A stretch of DNA of 41,790 nucleotides from JAWXTP01 sp044433415 (GCA_044433415.1 JAWXTP010000013.1:1-41790); one strand, 5' to 3'. Shown: positions 16,101-24,800, counted from the stretch's first letter. Notes: generated by a model from the sequence alone, not told the origin. A program made the numbers and translations.

Positions 16101-16270
16101 TTAAGGGGAGTTCTAATAATTGGTTTTATTCGATTTTAGATTTAGAAGTTTTAGATTTGGGTTTTTATAAATGCAGGCGTGGTGGTTCCCACGGCATATT
16201 TATAAAAATTCAAAGATGAAATTTATAAATCTAAAAGCGTTAAAATCCAATTTTTAGAAGTTCCCCCTAA
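16101..16270. repeat. Palindromic repeat family, large copy D
   Basis: A 170-bp imperfect palindrome filling most of the acn-icd gap. It begins TTAAGGGGAG and ends CCCCCTAA, five bp from the acn stop codon. The arms pair for about 80 bp to the same CGTGG-TGGTTC-CCACG tip as copy C. The mid-stem block is TTTTAGATTTA opposite TAAATCTAAAA, different from copy C but equally well paired. Below the tip, ATAAATGC pairs with GCATATTTAT (two extra bases), where copy C has AAATAC opposite GTATTT. Confidence 0.88.
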
Positions 16271-16275
16271 GAGGA

Positions 16276-18522
16276 CTATTTACCAGTCCAGTTTAAAGCG
16301 CTACCTGCTTTGAACCACTCAATTTGCTGAGGGTTGTAAGTGTGGTTTAATACAACTTCAGCACTTGTTCCATCAGGGTAAGTTAACACCATTGTTAAAG
16401 GTTCACCTTGTTTAAACTCTGACAAGTTAACAATAGAAGCCTTAACATCCTCAGTGAAAAGCTCATAATCAGCAGGATTTGCAAAAGTAAGAGCTAACAA
16501 ACCTTGTTTTTTAAGGTTAGTTTCGTGAATACGAGCAAACGATTTAACGATAACTGCTTTAACATTCAAGAAACGAGGCTCCATAGCTGCATGCTCACGT
16601 GAAGAACCTTCACCATAATTTTCTTCTGCTATAACAAACGAACCTATACCCTTAGATTTATAATCTTTAGCTACATCTGACACAACGCCATATTCTTTTG
16701 TTAGAGTGTTAAACGCCTGACCTGTTTGTTTTGTGAAGTAGTTAACTGCACCTAACAACAAGTTATCAGAGATATTTTGTAGGTGACCTCTAAATTTAAG
16801 CCATTTACCAGCCATAGAGATATGGTCTGTAGTACATTTACCCTCACACTTAATAAGCATAGGCATATCTAGTAAGTCTTTACCATCCCATTTTACGAAA
16901 GGTTCTAGTTTTTGTAGACGTGAAGACCCCTCAGCAATAACAACTTCTGCATCACTACCGCTAGGTAAAATTAAACCTTTATCACATTCCACAAATCCAT
17001 CTTTAGGTAAAATATCACCCTTAGGTTCGTTTAACATCACCTCTTCACCGCTCTCATTAACCAACTTATCTTTTAGGGGGTTAAACCTAAGGTCTCCTGC
17101 TAGAGTCATAGCCATTACCATTTCTGGTGAAGCCACAAAAGCATAAGTATTAGGATTACCATCTGCTCTTTTAGCAAAGTTTCTATTAAATGAAGTCACA
17201 ATAGCATTCTTAGCTGTTGAACCCTGAGGTTCTCTTTTCCATTGACCAATACATGCACCACAGGCATTAGCCATAATTACTGCACCTACTTCTTTTAGAT
17301 CACTTAGAATACCGTCTCTCTCGGCAGTTGCTTTTACAAGCTCACTACCTGGGTTGATTAACAGTTGAGCCTTAGGTTTAACGCCTTTAGCTACAGCATC
17401 ACGAGCTATGCTAGCTGCACGAGCCATATCATTATATGATGAGTTTGTACAAGAACCTATCAAACCAACTTCCATGTTAGTAGGGTAGTCGTTTTGTTCT
17501 ACAGCCTCTTTCAAAGAATTAATTGTGTGAGCTAAGTCAGGAGTAAAAGGACCATTTAAATGAGGTTCTACAGTAGATAGGTCTATTTCTATAAGTCTAT
17601 CAAAATATTGTTCAGGATTTTCAGCAACTTCTTTATCAGCATTAAGATACTCAGCGATTTCTGTACAACAATCAGCTATATCTTTACGACCTGTAGCAGT
17701 TAAGTACTCACTAGTTGCAGCATCAAAACCAAAGATAGATGTTGTAGCACCTACTTCAGCACCCATGTTACACATAGTAGCACGTCCTGTAGCAGATAGG
17801 GTAGCGACACCCTCACCAAAATACTCAATAATAGAGTTTGTACCACCTTTAACAGTTAGAATACCTGCAAGTTTAAGAATCACATCTTTAGCAGAACACC
17901 AACCACTTAGTTTACCTGTTAATTTAACACCTATCAGTTTAGGCATTTTAAGCTCCCAAGGCATACCCACCATAACATCCACAGCATCAGCACCACCAAC
18001 ACCAATTGCAATCATAGAAAGACCACCTGCATTAGGTGTGTGAGAGTCAGTACCTAACATCATAGCACCAGGCATAGCGTAATTTTCAAGAACCACTTGG
18101 TGAATAATACCAGCTCCTGGTTTCCAAAAGTCTATACCGTATTTTGATGCAACACTTTTCAAAAAGCTATACACCTCGCTATTAGTGTCATTAGCAACCT
18201 CTAAGTCAACTTGTTCACCTTTGTAAGCCTCAATAAGGTGATCACAGTGAACACTAGCATTTACCATACTTTCGCTTTTACCTGCATTCATAAATTGCAG
18301 TAGAGCCATCTGAGCTGTAGCATCTTGCATAGCAACTCTATCTGGTTTAAATTCAACATACTCCTCTGCACGTTTAAACTCTCGTACCTGTGAGAAATCA
18401 TAAAGATGAGCATATAAAACTTTCTCAGCTAAAGTCAAAGGCTTGGCTAATATACTTTTTGTTTTATCTGTTTTAAGAACGTAATTTTCATAAAAATGTG
18501 TAAAGTTTACTTTTGCATCCAT
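16276..18522 (-). CDS. acn: Aconitate hydratase
   Basis: A 748-residue enzyme of the mitochondrial/AcnA-like type that converts citrate to isocitrate. The iron-sulfur ligands are seen in GSCTNSSYNDM and NACGACIGQW, and the substrate region in MLGTDSHTPNAGGLSMIAIGVGG. The C-terminal swivel domain contains GEGSSREHAAMEPRFL. It is the first gene of the half-TCA cluster (acn, icd, gltA, then rnhA). A TAnnTTTG element lies 78 bp upstream of the start. The stop is 5 bp from repeat copy D. The 4Fe-4S cluster is expected to be oxygen-sensitive. Confidence 0.96.
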   Translation of the reverse strand: MDAKVNFTHFYENYVLKTDKTKSILAKPLTLAEKVLYAHLYDFSQVREFKRAEEYVEFKPDRVAMQDATAQMALLQFMNAGKSESMVNASVHCDHLIEAYKGEQVDLEVANDTNSEVYSFLKSVASKYGIDFWKPGAGIIHQVVLENYAMPGAMMLGTDSHTPNAGGLSMIAIGVGGADAVDVMVGMPWELKMPKLIGVKLTGKLSGWCSAKDVILKLAGILTVKGGTNSIIEYFGEGVATLSATGRATMCNMGAEVGATTSIFGFDAATSEYLTATGRKDIADCCTEIAEYLNADKEVAENPEQYFDRLIEIDLSTVEPHLNGPFTPDLAHTINSLKEAVEQNDYPTNMEVGLIGSCTNSSYNDMARAASIARDAVAKGVKPKAQLLINPGSELVKATAERDGILSDLKEVGAVIMANACGACIGQWKREPQGSTAKNAIVTSFNRNFAKRADGNPNTYAFVASPEMVMAMTLAGDLRFNPLKDKLVNESGEEVMLNEPKGDILPKDGFVECDKGLILPSGSDAEVVIAEGSSRLQKLEPFVKWDGKDLLDMPMLIKCEGKCTTDHISMAGKWLKFRGHLQNISDNLLLGAVNYFTKQTGQAFNTLTKEYGVVSDVAKDYKSKGIGSFVIAEENYGEGSSREHAAMEPRFLNVKAVIVKSFARIHETNLKKQGLLALTFANPADYELFTEDVKASIVNLSEFKQGEPLTMVLTYPDGTSAEVVLNHTYNPQQIEWFKAGSALNWTGK

Positions 18523-18599
18523 TATTTAAATATTTTAAGGTTAACCATCAAAAAAAGGGTAGCACGTGCTTTTTTCATTAAAAAAAACACACATATTGG

Positions 18600-18607
18600 C
18601 AAATATA
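18600..18607 (-). promoter_or_regulatory. Likely -7 element for the acn-icd-gltA-rnhA unit
   Basis: On the minus strand TATATTTG matches TAnnTTTG. Transcription would start near 18593, about 70 nt before the acn ATG. No exact -33 TTTG is seen. It is the only such match found in the gaps of this cluster. Confidence 0.55.
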
Positions 18608-18686
18608 ACGAAAAAAAATCTAATATCACCACCTTAAACAAGAATTAACGTAAAAATAAACGTTTTTATAAAATATGTTATAAATA

Positions 18687-19673
18687 TTACAACTCTACAG
18701 TTTCACCCAGATGCGGTATATAAACCCTCTGATTTTCAGTCTGTGCCGTGTTTTCAAAAACCACAGGAGGGTCACTTAAAGGCTCATTAGACAAGTCAAA
18801 TGTACCATAGTGCATAGGTATAGCAACCTTAGCCCCCATGTCTTTAGCCGCCCTCACGGCATCATAAGGGGATATATGATTAGGCTCCATAAACCAACGT
18901 GGTTTATAAGCACCAATTCCAATTATAGCGTAATCAGGGTTACCAAACAAACCTGGAACTTCTCCAAAATGGTCTCCATAAACTGTATCTCCACTATAGT
19001 ATATATTTAATTTTGCTGACTGTACCATGTACGCTCCCCAAAGACGTACACTTCCATCATTGACTCCTCTTTTACCCCAGTGTCGACAGGGTAGGAAGGT
19101 AACTTTTATAGAGGCATCATTATATTGTTGATACCACCCAGCCTCTATGATTTCAACACTTTTACGTGTCCATCTTTCAAGTAGTTTTTTTAACCCTAAC
19201 CCACATATTATTTTAACATCAGGACTATGTCTTACGATAATCTTAATACTTTTTTTATCTAAATGATCATAATGGTCATGCGATATAAGTATGTAATCTA
19301 TATCACTAAAAGCCGTTACCTGAGCAGGAAACACACTTTTCCTTCTAACAAAAGGAATGTGCCCAAATACAGGATCAAACAAAAACCTCTTGCCATCTAG
19401 CTGCATAAAAAAGGAGTTATGTCCTAACCACATCAAAGAATCCTCTTCTATGTGTTCTAAAGAAGTGATTTTGGTGTGGTAAGGATTCCATTTCTCGGCC
19501 TTTTTTATATGCCTATCAGGATTGCGTCTATACCTCAATTTAAAAATATTAGAGATACCTGCTTTTTTATGAAAAGACAAATTCTGGAACTTACCCCTCT
19601 TATTTGGATTGCCTATCCAATCCTTTTTTATAGTTTTTAACTTTTCATTACGATGAAACTGTGTGTACTTCAT
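18687..19673 (-). CDS. MBL-fold metallohydrolase, NAPE-PLD/UlaG-like
   Basis: A 328-residue protein with the metallo-beta-lactamase metal motif SHDHYDHLD (HxHxDH), the later ligand region CRHWGKRG, YYSGDTVYG and the terminal His in IPMHYGTFDLSNEP. This arrangement, with WLGHNSFFMQLDGKRFLFDPVF before it, is typical of the group containing mammalian NAPE-hydrolysing phospholipase D and bacterial UlaG-like lactonases. The bacterial substrate is not known. There is no signal peptide; the first 60 residues are unusually basic. Its gene lies 64 bp downstream of the frameshifted alpha/beta hydrolase and may share its transcript. Confidence 0.88.
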   Translation of the reverse strand: MKYTQFHRNEKLKTIKKDWIGNPNKRGKFQNLSFHKKAGISNIFKLRYRRNPDRHIKKAEKWNPYHTKITSLEHIEEDSLMWLGHNSFFMQLDGKRFLFDPVFGHIPFVRRKSVFPAQVTAFSDIDYILISHDHYDHLDKKSIKIIVRHSPDVKIICGLGLKKLLERWTRKSVEIIEAGWYQQYNDASIKVTFLPCRHWGKRGVNDGSVRLWGAYMVQSAKLNIYYSGDTVYGDHFGEVPGLFGNPDYAIIGIGAYKPRWFMEPNHISPYDAVRAAKDMGAKVAIPMHYGTFDLSNEPLSDPPVVFENTAQTENQRVYIPHLGETVEL

Positions 19674-19737
19674 AAGCCTTTACATTTTCAAAATTGAAAA
19701 TCCAATAAGGAGTTATAAAAGGATGTCCTTGCAGCTA

Positions 19738-20531
19738 CTAACCTTCTATAAAATCTCGTAACTCACTAACAAACAAATCTGTCTGTTCAATAAAACCCAT
19801 GTGACCACTTTCCTCAAGCCATAACACCTTTGCTTGTGGGTGTTTTTCTGCTACTTTCTCAGCATATTCCACAGGGATAAATTCGTCATGCTTACCAAAA
19901 ACAAAAAGCTGCTTAGCATCTAGCTTATGTAACAGGTCGTTCATTTCCCCTCGTTGCATAATGCCGTTTAGGATAGCTACAGCTCCCTCGTCCTCAGTAA
20001 TCAACATTTGCTCACACATAAATTCTATTGCTTCAAATTGTTTCTTACGATATGCACAGCAAAACACTTGCCTGGATTTACTCTTGCAAACATTTCTTTC
20101 TTACCTGCTTTTATAAGATCTATCTCTTTTTGACGGTCTTTCTTGCGCTGTTCTGAATCTGCAAAAGGTGATGAATGTAGTAAAGTAATACTCTCACACA
20201 TCTCAGGATAATTCTGAGCAAAAGCAAGCGCCACATATCCACCCATAGAATGACCTACTATATTACATTTCTCTATACCTAAATCCTTTAAGATGTGCAT
20301 ACCACACTCCGCTAGATAATCCATCGTATGCACCTCAGATTTAATCTCTGAGATACCATGCCCAGGTAGGTCATAAGCTATAACGCGGTAGTCTTTCTTA
20401 AGGTAATCAAACAGTTCGTCCCACACGTCTATAGATTCCATATAACCGTGTAGCAGAAGAATACATTTTTCTGCTGTTCCTTCTTCTCTATATCTTGTTG
20501 CTGTTTCACCAGCAAAAACAAATCTTTCCAT
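19738..20531 (-). pseudogene. Alpha/beta hydrolase, interrupted by one frameshift
   Basis: Two overlapping frames together make one alpha/beta hydrolase of about 264 residues. The first (start 20531) has ILLLHGYMES, YDLPGHGIS and the nucleophile elbow VGHSMGGYVA. The second, entered near 20050, has the acid GKHDEFIP and the His in SGHMGFIE. The break is at about 20048-20053, where CATATCGT stands where CATAATCGT would give His-Asn-Arg and keep the frame, so one base appears to be missing. The first frame stops soon after and lacks the catalytic Asp and His. It could be a recent inactivation or a sequencing error. The substrate is unknown; the family includes esterases and MhpC-like C-C hydrolases. 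Confidence 0.85.
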
Positions 20532-20558
20532 TCTTTATAATTATTTTGCCCTATTTAA

Positions 20559-20603
20559 AAAATGGCGGTTAACAGAGCATAACTCTTACTTAACCACCAT
20601 TTT
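20559..20603 (-). terminator. Terminator after the acidic-protein gene
   Basis: A 14-bp stem with one mismatch (AAAATGGCGGTTAA / TTAACCACCATTTT on the plus strand) has a T-run when read on the minus strand, directly after the stop at 20608. It also separates this gene from the hydrolase gene downstream. Confidence 0.85.
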
Positions 20604-20607
20604 GTTT

Positions 20608-20940
20608 TTACATTTCTTCTTCTTCTTCCTCGTCGTAATCTTCCTCGTCGTAATCCTCGTCATCATAGTCCTCGTCATAATCTTCATCATCATAACCTAG
20701 GTCTAGATCATCATCGTCAAAATCATCATCATCATCTCCATCGAAGTAATCTAATGTCGATTTTGTTTTTCTAGATTTATATTGAAGATCGTCACCTTCT
20801 TCATCAAAATCTGAATGCAGGAATTGTTTACTTTCCTTAGAGTTTTTCTTAATTGGAGTAAGTTTTACTGATTTTTTCTTACTCTCTTCCGAGATATCAT
20901 TCTTACGCATCTTCACTCGGATACTACTTGGTGTTTTCAT
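20608..20940 (-). CDS. Small charge-segregated acidic protein, function unknown
   Basis: A 110-residue protein with two opposite halves. Residues 1-44 are Lys/Arg/Ser-rich (KKKSVKLTPIKKNSK), and residues 45-110 are almost only Asp, Glu and Tyr, with tandem DEDYDEDYDDEDYDEE units. No signal peptide or membrane segment is present. The repeated codons (GAC/GAT-GAA-TAT) make the DNA a degenerate tandem repeat that could vary in length by slippage. It has its own terminator and follows dapF by 152 bp. Such tails can bind metal ions, basic proteins or nucleic-acid-binding partners, but no function can be assigned. The ORF is probably real, given its terminator and consistent codon use. Confidence 0.72.
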   Translation of the reverse strand: MKTPSSIRVKMRKNDISEESKKKSVKLTPIKKNSKESKQFLHSDFDEEGDDLQYKSRKTKSTLDYFDGDDDDDFDDDDLDLGYDDEDYDEDYDDEDYDEEDYDEEEEEEM

Positions 20941-21092
20941 TAAATAGAAAAAAAATTAATATTCAATTGTGGATTAATAATAAATCGCTTTACTGCGTTA
21001 CAGTTTACGCAATAAAACAAAGTACAATAATAATACCTTTTTTTAATTTTTCAAAATTTTAAAAACTTTCTTACAGTCCCTTAGCACGTGAC

Positions 21093-21899
21093 TTACAGAT
21101 ATATTTCACCTTTAAATACAAATTTTGCAGGTCCTTCAAGATAGATGTTCTTAAATGTTTCCTTTGAGACTTTCTCAAAATCTACTTTTAAATTTCCTCC
21201 CATAACCTCAATATTAAAAGAAGTCACATTAGGCTGATACTTACAACAAGTTGCTATTGCTGAGGCTGTTGCACCTGTTCCACAAGCTAAAGTTTCACCC
21301 TCAACACCACGCTCATAAGTACGAACTTTAATGGTTCCATCACCTGTAACCTCTACAAAATTAGCATTTGTTCCTTCGGGTTTAAAGCGTTCATTATATC
21401 TTATTTCAGCTCCTTGTTTTTGAATGTCAATAAAATCAACATTTTTTACAAATTCTATATAATGAGGCACTCCTGTATTCAAAAACATGCTTTCTTTGTA
21501 GTCTGCAACACCATACACATCAATCAGTTTTACACGTACTGTTCCATTGAAGCCATCGTCTTCTATGACCTCGGCAGTGTGTACTCCATCTAACGAATTA
21601 AATGTTGTTTTATCCTTTATTATCCCTAGGTGTTGTGCAAAAAGGACTATACAACGACCGCCATTTCCACACATTGCAACCTCCGAAGAGTCTGCATTAA
21701 AATAACGCATATAGAAATCATAGTTTTCGTCTTTTTCAAGTATCATAAGTCCATCAGAACCTATTCCTATGTTCCTATTACACATTTGTGCTATCTGTCG
21801 AGAGCTTATAGTAAGGTCTCCTTTAGTGTTGTCTATAAGTACGAAGTCGTTACCTGCACCCTGATACTTATAAAACGAAATTACATAATTCTGTTTCAT
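21093..21899 (-). CDS. dapF: Diaminopimelate epimerase
   Basis: A 268-residue cytoplasmic enzyme interconverting LL- and meso-diaminopimelate for lysine and peptidoglycan synthesis. The opening YKYQGAGNDFVLIDN is characteristic, and both catalytic cysteines are present in MCGNGGRC and LACGTGATAS. ERGVEGETLACG and EGTNANFVEV are also as expected. The gene is divergent from the nitroreductase gene, with overlapping promoters in a 64-bp gap. Length is normal for the family. Confidence 0.95.
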   Translation of the reverse strand: MKQNYVISFYKYQGAGNDFVLIDNTKGDLTISSRQIAQMCNRNIGIGSDGLMILEKDENYDFYMRYFNADSSEVAMCGNGGRCIVLFAQHLGIIKDKTTFNSLDGVHTAEVIEDDGFNGTVRVKLIDVYGVADYKESMFLNTGVPHYIEFVKNVDFIDIQKQGAEIRYNERFKPEGTNANFVEVTGDGTIKVRTYERGVEGETLACGTGATASAIATCCKYQPNVTSFNIEVMGGNLKVDFEKVSKETFKNIYLEGPAKFVFKGEIYL

Positions 21900-21912
21900 T
21901 TTTCATTCTATT

Positions 21913-21943
21913 TTTGATATACAAAAATAATACTTTATATTTG
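21913..21943 (+). promoter_or_regulatory. Promoter for the nitroreductase operon
   Basis: TTTG (21913-21916), a 19-bp spacer and TATATTTG (21936-21943) fit the Bacteroidetes consensus exactly. The start codon is 20 bp downstream, so the leader is short. Confidence 0.85.
21922..21929 (-). promoter_or_regulatory. Likely -7 element for dapF
   Basis: On the minus strand TATTTTTG matches TAnnTTTG, 22 bp before the dapF ATG. It overlaps the spacer of the divergent promoter, so the two may compete. Confidence 0.5.
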
Positions 21944-21963
21944 TTAAAAAAAATATTACAATT

Positions 21964-22710
21964 ATGAATGCAATCTTTGAGCACCGCTCCATTAGAAAAT
22001 ATAAAAATCAGCAAATCAGTAAGGAAACCCTTGAATATGCTTTACAGGCAGCAACTAGAGCTTCTAACACAGGAAACATGCAACTTTACTCTATAGTTGT
22101 GACTAGCAACGACAAAATTAAAGAACAGTTATCTCCTGCACATTTTAATCAACCTATGATAAAAAATGCACCTTTAGTAGTCACTTTTTGCGCAGATGTT
22201 AACCGTTTTTCGAAATGGTGTTCTCTTAGAGACGCAGAAGCTGGGTACAATAATTTTCAGTGGTTTACATGTTCTGTAATAGATGCTATGTTAGCTGCTC
22301 AAAACTTCTGCATAGCAGCAGAATCTAAGGGGTTAGGGATATGTTACATAGGGACAACGACTTACAATGCTCCTGAGATTGCAGAAACACTGAATCTTCC
22401 TAAAGGAGTAATCCCAGTAACAACAATCACTGTAGGTTATCCTGACGAAGAACAGCCATTAACAGACAGACTTCCTTTAGAGGCAGTAGTTCACTATGAC
22501 ACCTATAAAGACTACAGCGCTGAGGATATCAATGAATTATGGGCTGAAAAAGAAAACTCAGAATTAACAAAAAAACTATTAGGAGAAAATGAGTTGCCTA
22601 ACTTAGCACAGATTTATACTAAGAAGCGCTACACTAAAGATGCAGCAGTAGCTTTCTCTAAGAAATTCTACAATTTTGTTGTTAAACAAGGATTTTTTAA
22701 TCACGAATAA
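21964..22710 (+). CDS. NfsA/FRP-like FMN nitroreductase family oxidoreductase
   Basis: A 248-residue protein of the flavin-dependent nitroreductase family. The N-terminal FMN-binding motif HRSIRKYKNQQIS is followed by ATRASNTGNMQLYSIVV. The middle has GLGICYIGTT, and the end has a Lys/Arg-rich extension (TKKRYTKDAA) typical of the NADPH-dependent NfsA/FRP subgroup. It reduces nitro compounds, quinones or flavins in the cytoplasm. It is the first gene after a strong consensus promoter and is followed 18 bp later by the chromate-transporter pair. This suggests a joint role in handling oxidants, but the physiological substrate is unknown. Confidence 0.9.
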   Translation: MNAIFEHRSIRKYKNQQISKETLEYALQAATRASNTGNMQLYSIVVTSNDKIKEQLSPAHFNQPMIKNAPLVVTFCADVNRFSKWCSLRDAEAGYNNFQWFTCSVIDAMLAAQNFCIAAESKGLGICYIGTTTYNAPEIAETLNLPKGVIPVTTITVGYPDEEQPLTDRLPLEAVVHYDTYKDYSAEDINELWAEKENSELTKKLLGENELPNLAQIYTKKRYTKDAAVAFSKKFYNFVVKQGFFNHE

Positions 22711-22728
22711 AAAGAGGACTTTTAGAAA

Positions 22729-23295
22729 ATGAATTTTTACATTCAGTCGTTTTTTATTTTTTTTAAAATAGGCATTTTCACTATTGGTGGAGGTTATGCA
22801 ATGATACCTCTTATACGAGAAGAACTTGTCAATAAACGCAAATGGTTTGATGATAAAGAGTTTATTGATATTGTAGCTCTATCTCAGTCTATGCCTGGGA
22901 TATTTGCTGTTAATATTGCTATTTTTATTGGTTATAAACTTCGTAAACTTAAAGGCGCAATAACATTTGCCGCAGGTACAATAATGCCCTCTTTTTTAAT
23001 TATACTTCTCATAGCTCTTTTCTTCCATCAATTCAAGGAGATAAAGGCGGTAGAAAGTATTTTTAAAGGTATTAGACCTGCCGTGGTAGCACTTATAGCT
23101 TCACCTGTGTTTTCTATGGCAAAATCGGCTAAAATTAGCTTATATAACGTTTGGATTCCTATTGTCTCAGCCTTGTTAATCTGGCTTTTAGGTTTCTCTC
23201 CAATTTATGTTATCATTTTAGCAGGAGTAGGAGGGTATATATACGGAGCAATAAAGAACAACACGAAAAGCACTATTAAAAAAGATACAAAATGA
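22729..23295 (+). CDS. chrA: ChrA-family transporter, first half-size subunit
   Basis: A 188-residue membrane protein with about five hydrophobic segments. It has the ChrA half-domain signature FFKIGIFTIGGGYAMIPLI and ALSQSMPGIFAVN (the conserved Q-x-x-PG type motif). Short-chain ChrA proteins come as adjacent pairs whose products are thought to have opposite membrane orientation and to act together. Family members export chromate or sulfate-like oxyanions, but many have unknown substrates. The stop overlaps the start of the second subunit by 4 nt (ATGA). Confidence 0.9.
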   Translation: MNFYIQSFFIFFKIGIFTIGGGYAMIPLIREELVNKRKWFDDKEFIDIVALSQSMPGIFAVNIAIFIGYKLRKLKGAITFAAGTIMPSFLIILLIALFFHQFKEIKAVESIFKGIRPAVVALIASPVFSMAKSAKISLYNVWIPIVSALLIWLLGFSPIYVIILAGVGGYIYGAIKNNTKSTIKKDTK

Positions 23296-23867
23296 TATTT
23301 TTAAATTTATTCTACATTTTTTGCAAGATAGGACTATTTGGATTTGGTGGTGGTTATGCTATGTTATCCATGATACAAGGTGATGTTGTCACTCGTCATA
23401 ACTGGGTTTCCTCTATGGAATTTACAGACATAGTAGCTATAAGTCAAATGACACCTGGTCCTATAGGTATAAATATGGCAACCTATACAGGATATGTGGC
23501 AGTGCTTAATAGTGGATTTAGCCAACCTATGGCTGTTTTAGGCTCATTTATTGCTACTTTTGCTGTTATGCTACCTTCGTTCTTTTTAATGATATTAGCT
23601 AGCTATTTTTTAATAAAATATAGTGAACACCATTCTGTTAAAGCTGTATTTGCTGGACTGAGACCTGCAATTATAGGTCTTCTAGCAGCGGCAGCATTAC
23701 TATTAATGAAAGAGGAGAATTTTGGAAGTTATTATATAAACAAATTTCAACTATTCGTTAGCATAGCTTTGTTTTTAATAGCATTTATAGCAACACAAAG
23801 ATTTAAAGTAAGTCCAATTTTAATAATAGTCATTTCAGGTGTACTAGGATATATAATTTACAACTAA
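23292..23867 (+). CDS. chrA: ChrA-family transporter, second half-size subunit
   Basis: A 191-residue membrane protein homologous to the preceding one: FCKIGLFGFGGGYAMLSMI and AISQMTPGPIGINMATYTGY match the same motifs. The 4-nt overlap with the first subunit indicates coupled translation. The lipid kinase gene starts 21 bp after its stop, so the operon probably continues. Confidence 0.9.
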   Translation: MIFLNLFYIFCKIGLFGFGGGYAMLSMIQGDVVTRHNWVSSMEFTDIVAISQMTPGPIGINMATYTGYVAVLNSGFSQPMAVLGSFIATFAVMLPSFFLMILASYFLIKYSEHHSVKAVFAGLRPAIIGLLAAAALLLMKEENFGSYYINKFQLFVSIALFLIAFIATQRFKVSPILIIVISGVLGYIIYN

Positions 23868-23888
23868 CATTAGAGATTTTACTACAAT

Positions 23889-24800
23889 ATGAGAAAAGAA
23901 GTTTTATTTATATATAATCCTTATTCAGGTGAGAACAAGATTTTATCTTATTTAGATAACGTAATCTTCGAACACCAGAAGGTAGGGTACACCATTATTC
24001 CTTTTAGGCTAAGTGATAAAGGTGATTTAGAGAATATCTTCACCTCTAGAAAGGATTATGAGTATATCATTGCTGCTGGTGGCGATGGTACGATTAATAG
24101 TGTTGTGAATGTAATTAAAAAGAATGGTATTGATGTACCTTTAGCTGTATTACCTGTAGGAACAGCAAATGATTTTGCAAAATTAGTAGGTATTTCATCT
24201 AACATCCCAACAGCAATTAAGCAGATTACAAGTGGGGTAATTAAAGAAGTTGACTTAGGTTTAGCGAATGATAAATATTTTGTAAACGTTCTTTCAACAG
24301 GACTTTTTACAGATATTTCTCAGAAAACGCCCACAAAACTAAAAAATACATTTGGGAAGCTAGCTTACTATATGACAACATCTATAAGCAGCTTACAGGA
24401 GCTTCCAAAATTTAATAAAATACATGTAAATATAGAGTCTGAGAATGTTCATTTTAATGATAACGCATTGATACTCTTTGTGTTTAATGGTCGTACTGCT
24501 GGAAATGTAAAACTAGCATATCGTTCTGATTATCAAGATGGTATGTTAGATATCTTAATAATTAAAGGTGAAAATATAGCTGAAACAATGGAGACTGCCT
24601 TTCACTTTTTATCAGGCATAGAAAAGAATTATCCTAAAGGTGTAGTACATTTTAAGACCAAAGAAATGACACTTAACTCTACTGATAATCTAAGTGTAGA
24701 CTTAGATGGTGAGCTAGGACCTCAAGTTTCTATGACTATAAAATGCATAGAGAAAGGATTAAAACTTATAGTACCAAAAGAAGAAACTAAAAAAAAGTAA
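23889..24800 (+). CDS. Diacylglycerol/lipid kinase (YegS/DgkB-like)
   Basis: A 303-residue soluble protein of the diacylglycerol-kinase catalytic family. The nucleotide-binding site is visible in YNPYSGENK, AAGGDGTINSVVN and PVGTANDFAKL. LVFNGRTAGN and the late DLDGELG complete the fold. Members phosphorylate diacylglycerol or related lipids at the inner face of the membrane, which recycles diacylglycerol from envelope synthesis. It lies at the end of the nitroreductase-chrA run. The 61-bp gap to the GH92 gene has no obvious promoter. Confidence 0.9.
   Translation: MRKEVLFIYNPYSGENKILSYLDNVIFEHQKVGYTIIPFRLSDKGDLENIFTSRKDYEYIIAAGGDGTINSVVNVIKKNGIDVPLAVLPVGTANDFAKLVGISSNIPTAIKQITSGVIKEVDLGLANDKYFVNVLSTGLFTDISQKTPTKLKNTFGKLAYYMTTSISSLQELPKFNKIHVNIESENVHFNDNALILFVFNGRTAGNVKLAYRSDYQDGMLDILIIKGENIAETMETAFHFLSGIEKNYPKGVVHFKTKEMTLNSTDNLSVDLDGELGPQVSMTIKCIEKGLKLIVPKEETKKK

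Noticed and set aside
16595..16602. TCACGTGA as a second parS site
   Set aside because: It is inside the aconitase coding sequence (SSREHAAMEP), and the flanking bases do not fit the parS consensus.
18561..18570. AGCACGTGCT palindrome near the acn leader as parS or operator
   Set aside because: The flanks do not fit parS; it may only be part of a weak terminator after the MBL-fold gene, and the evidence is too thin to annotate.
19690..19735. AAAATCCAATAAGGAGTT between hydrolase and MBL genes as a repeat fragment
   Set aside because: It shares about ten bases with the right arm but has no pairing arm and diverges afterwards.
22711..22728. AGAGGACTTTTAGAAAATG before chrA as a repeat arm
   Set aside because: It is too short and is more simply the translation-start region of chrA.
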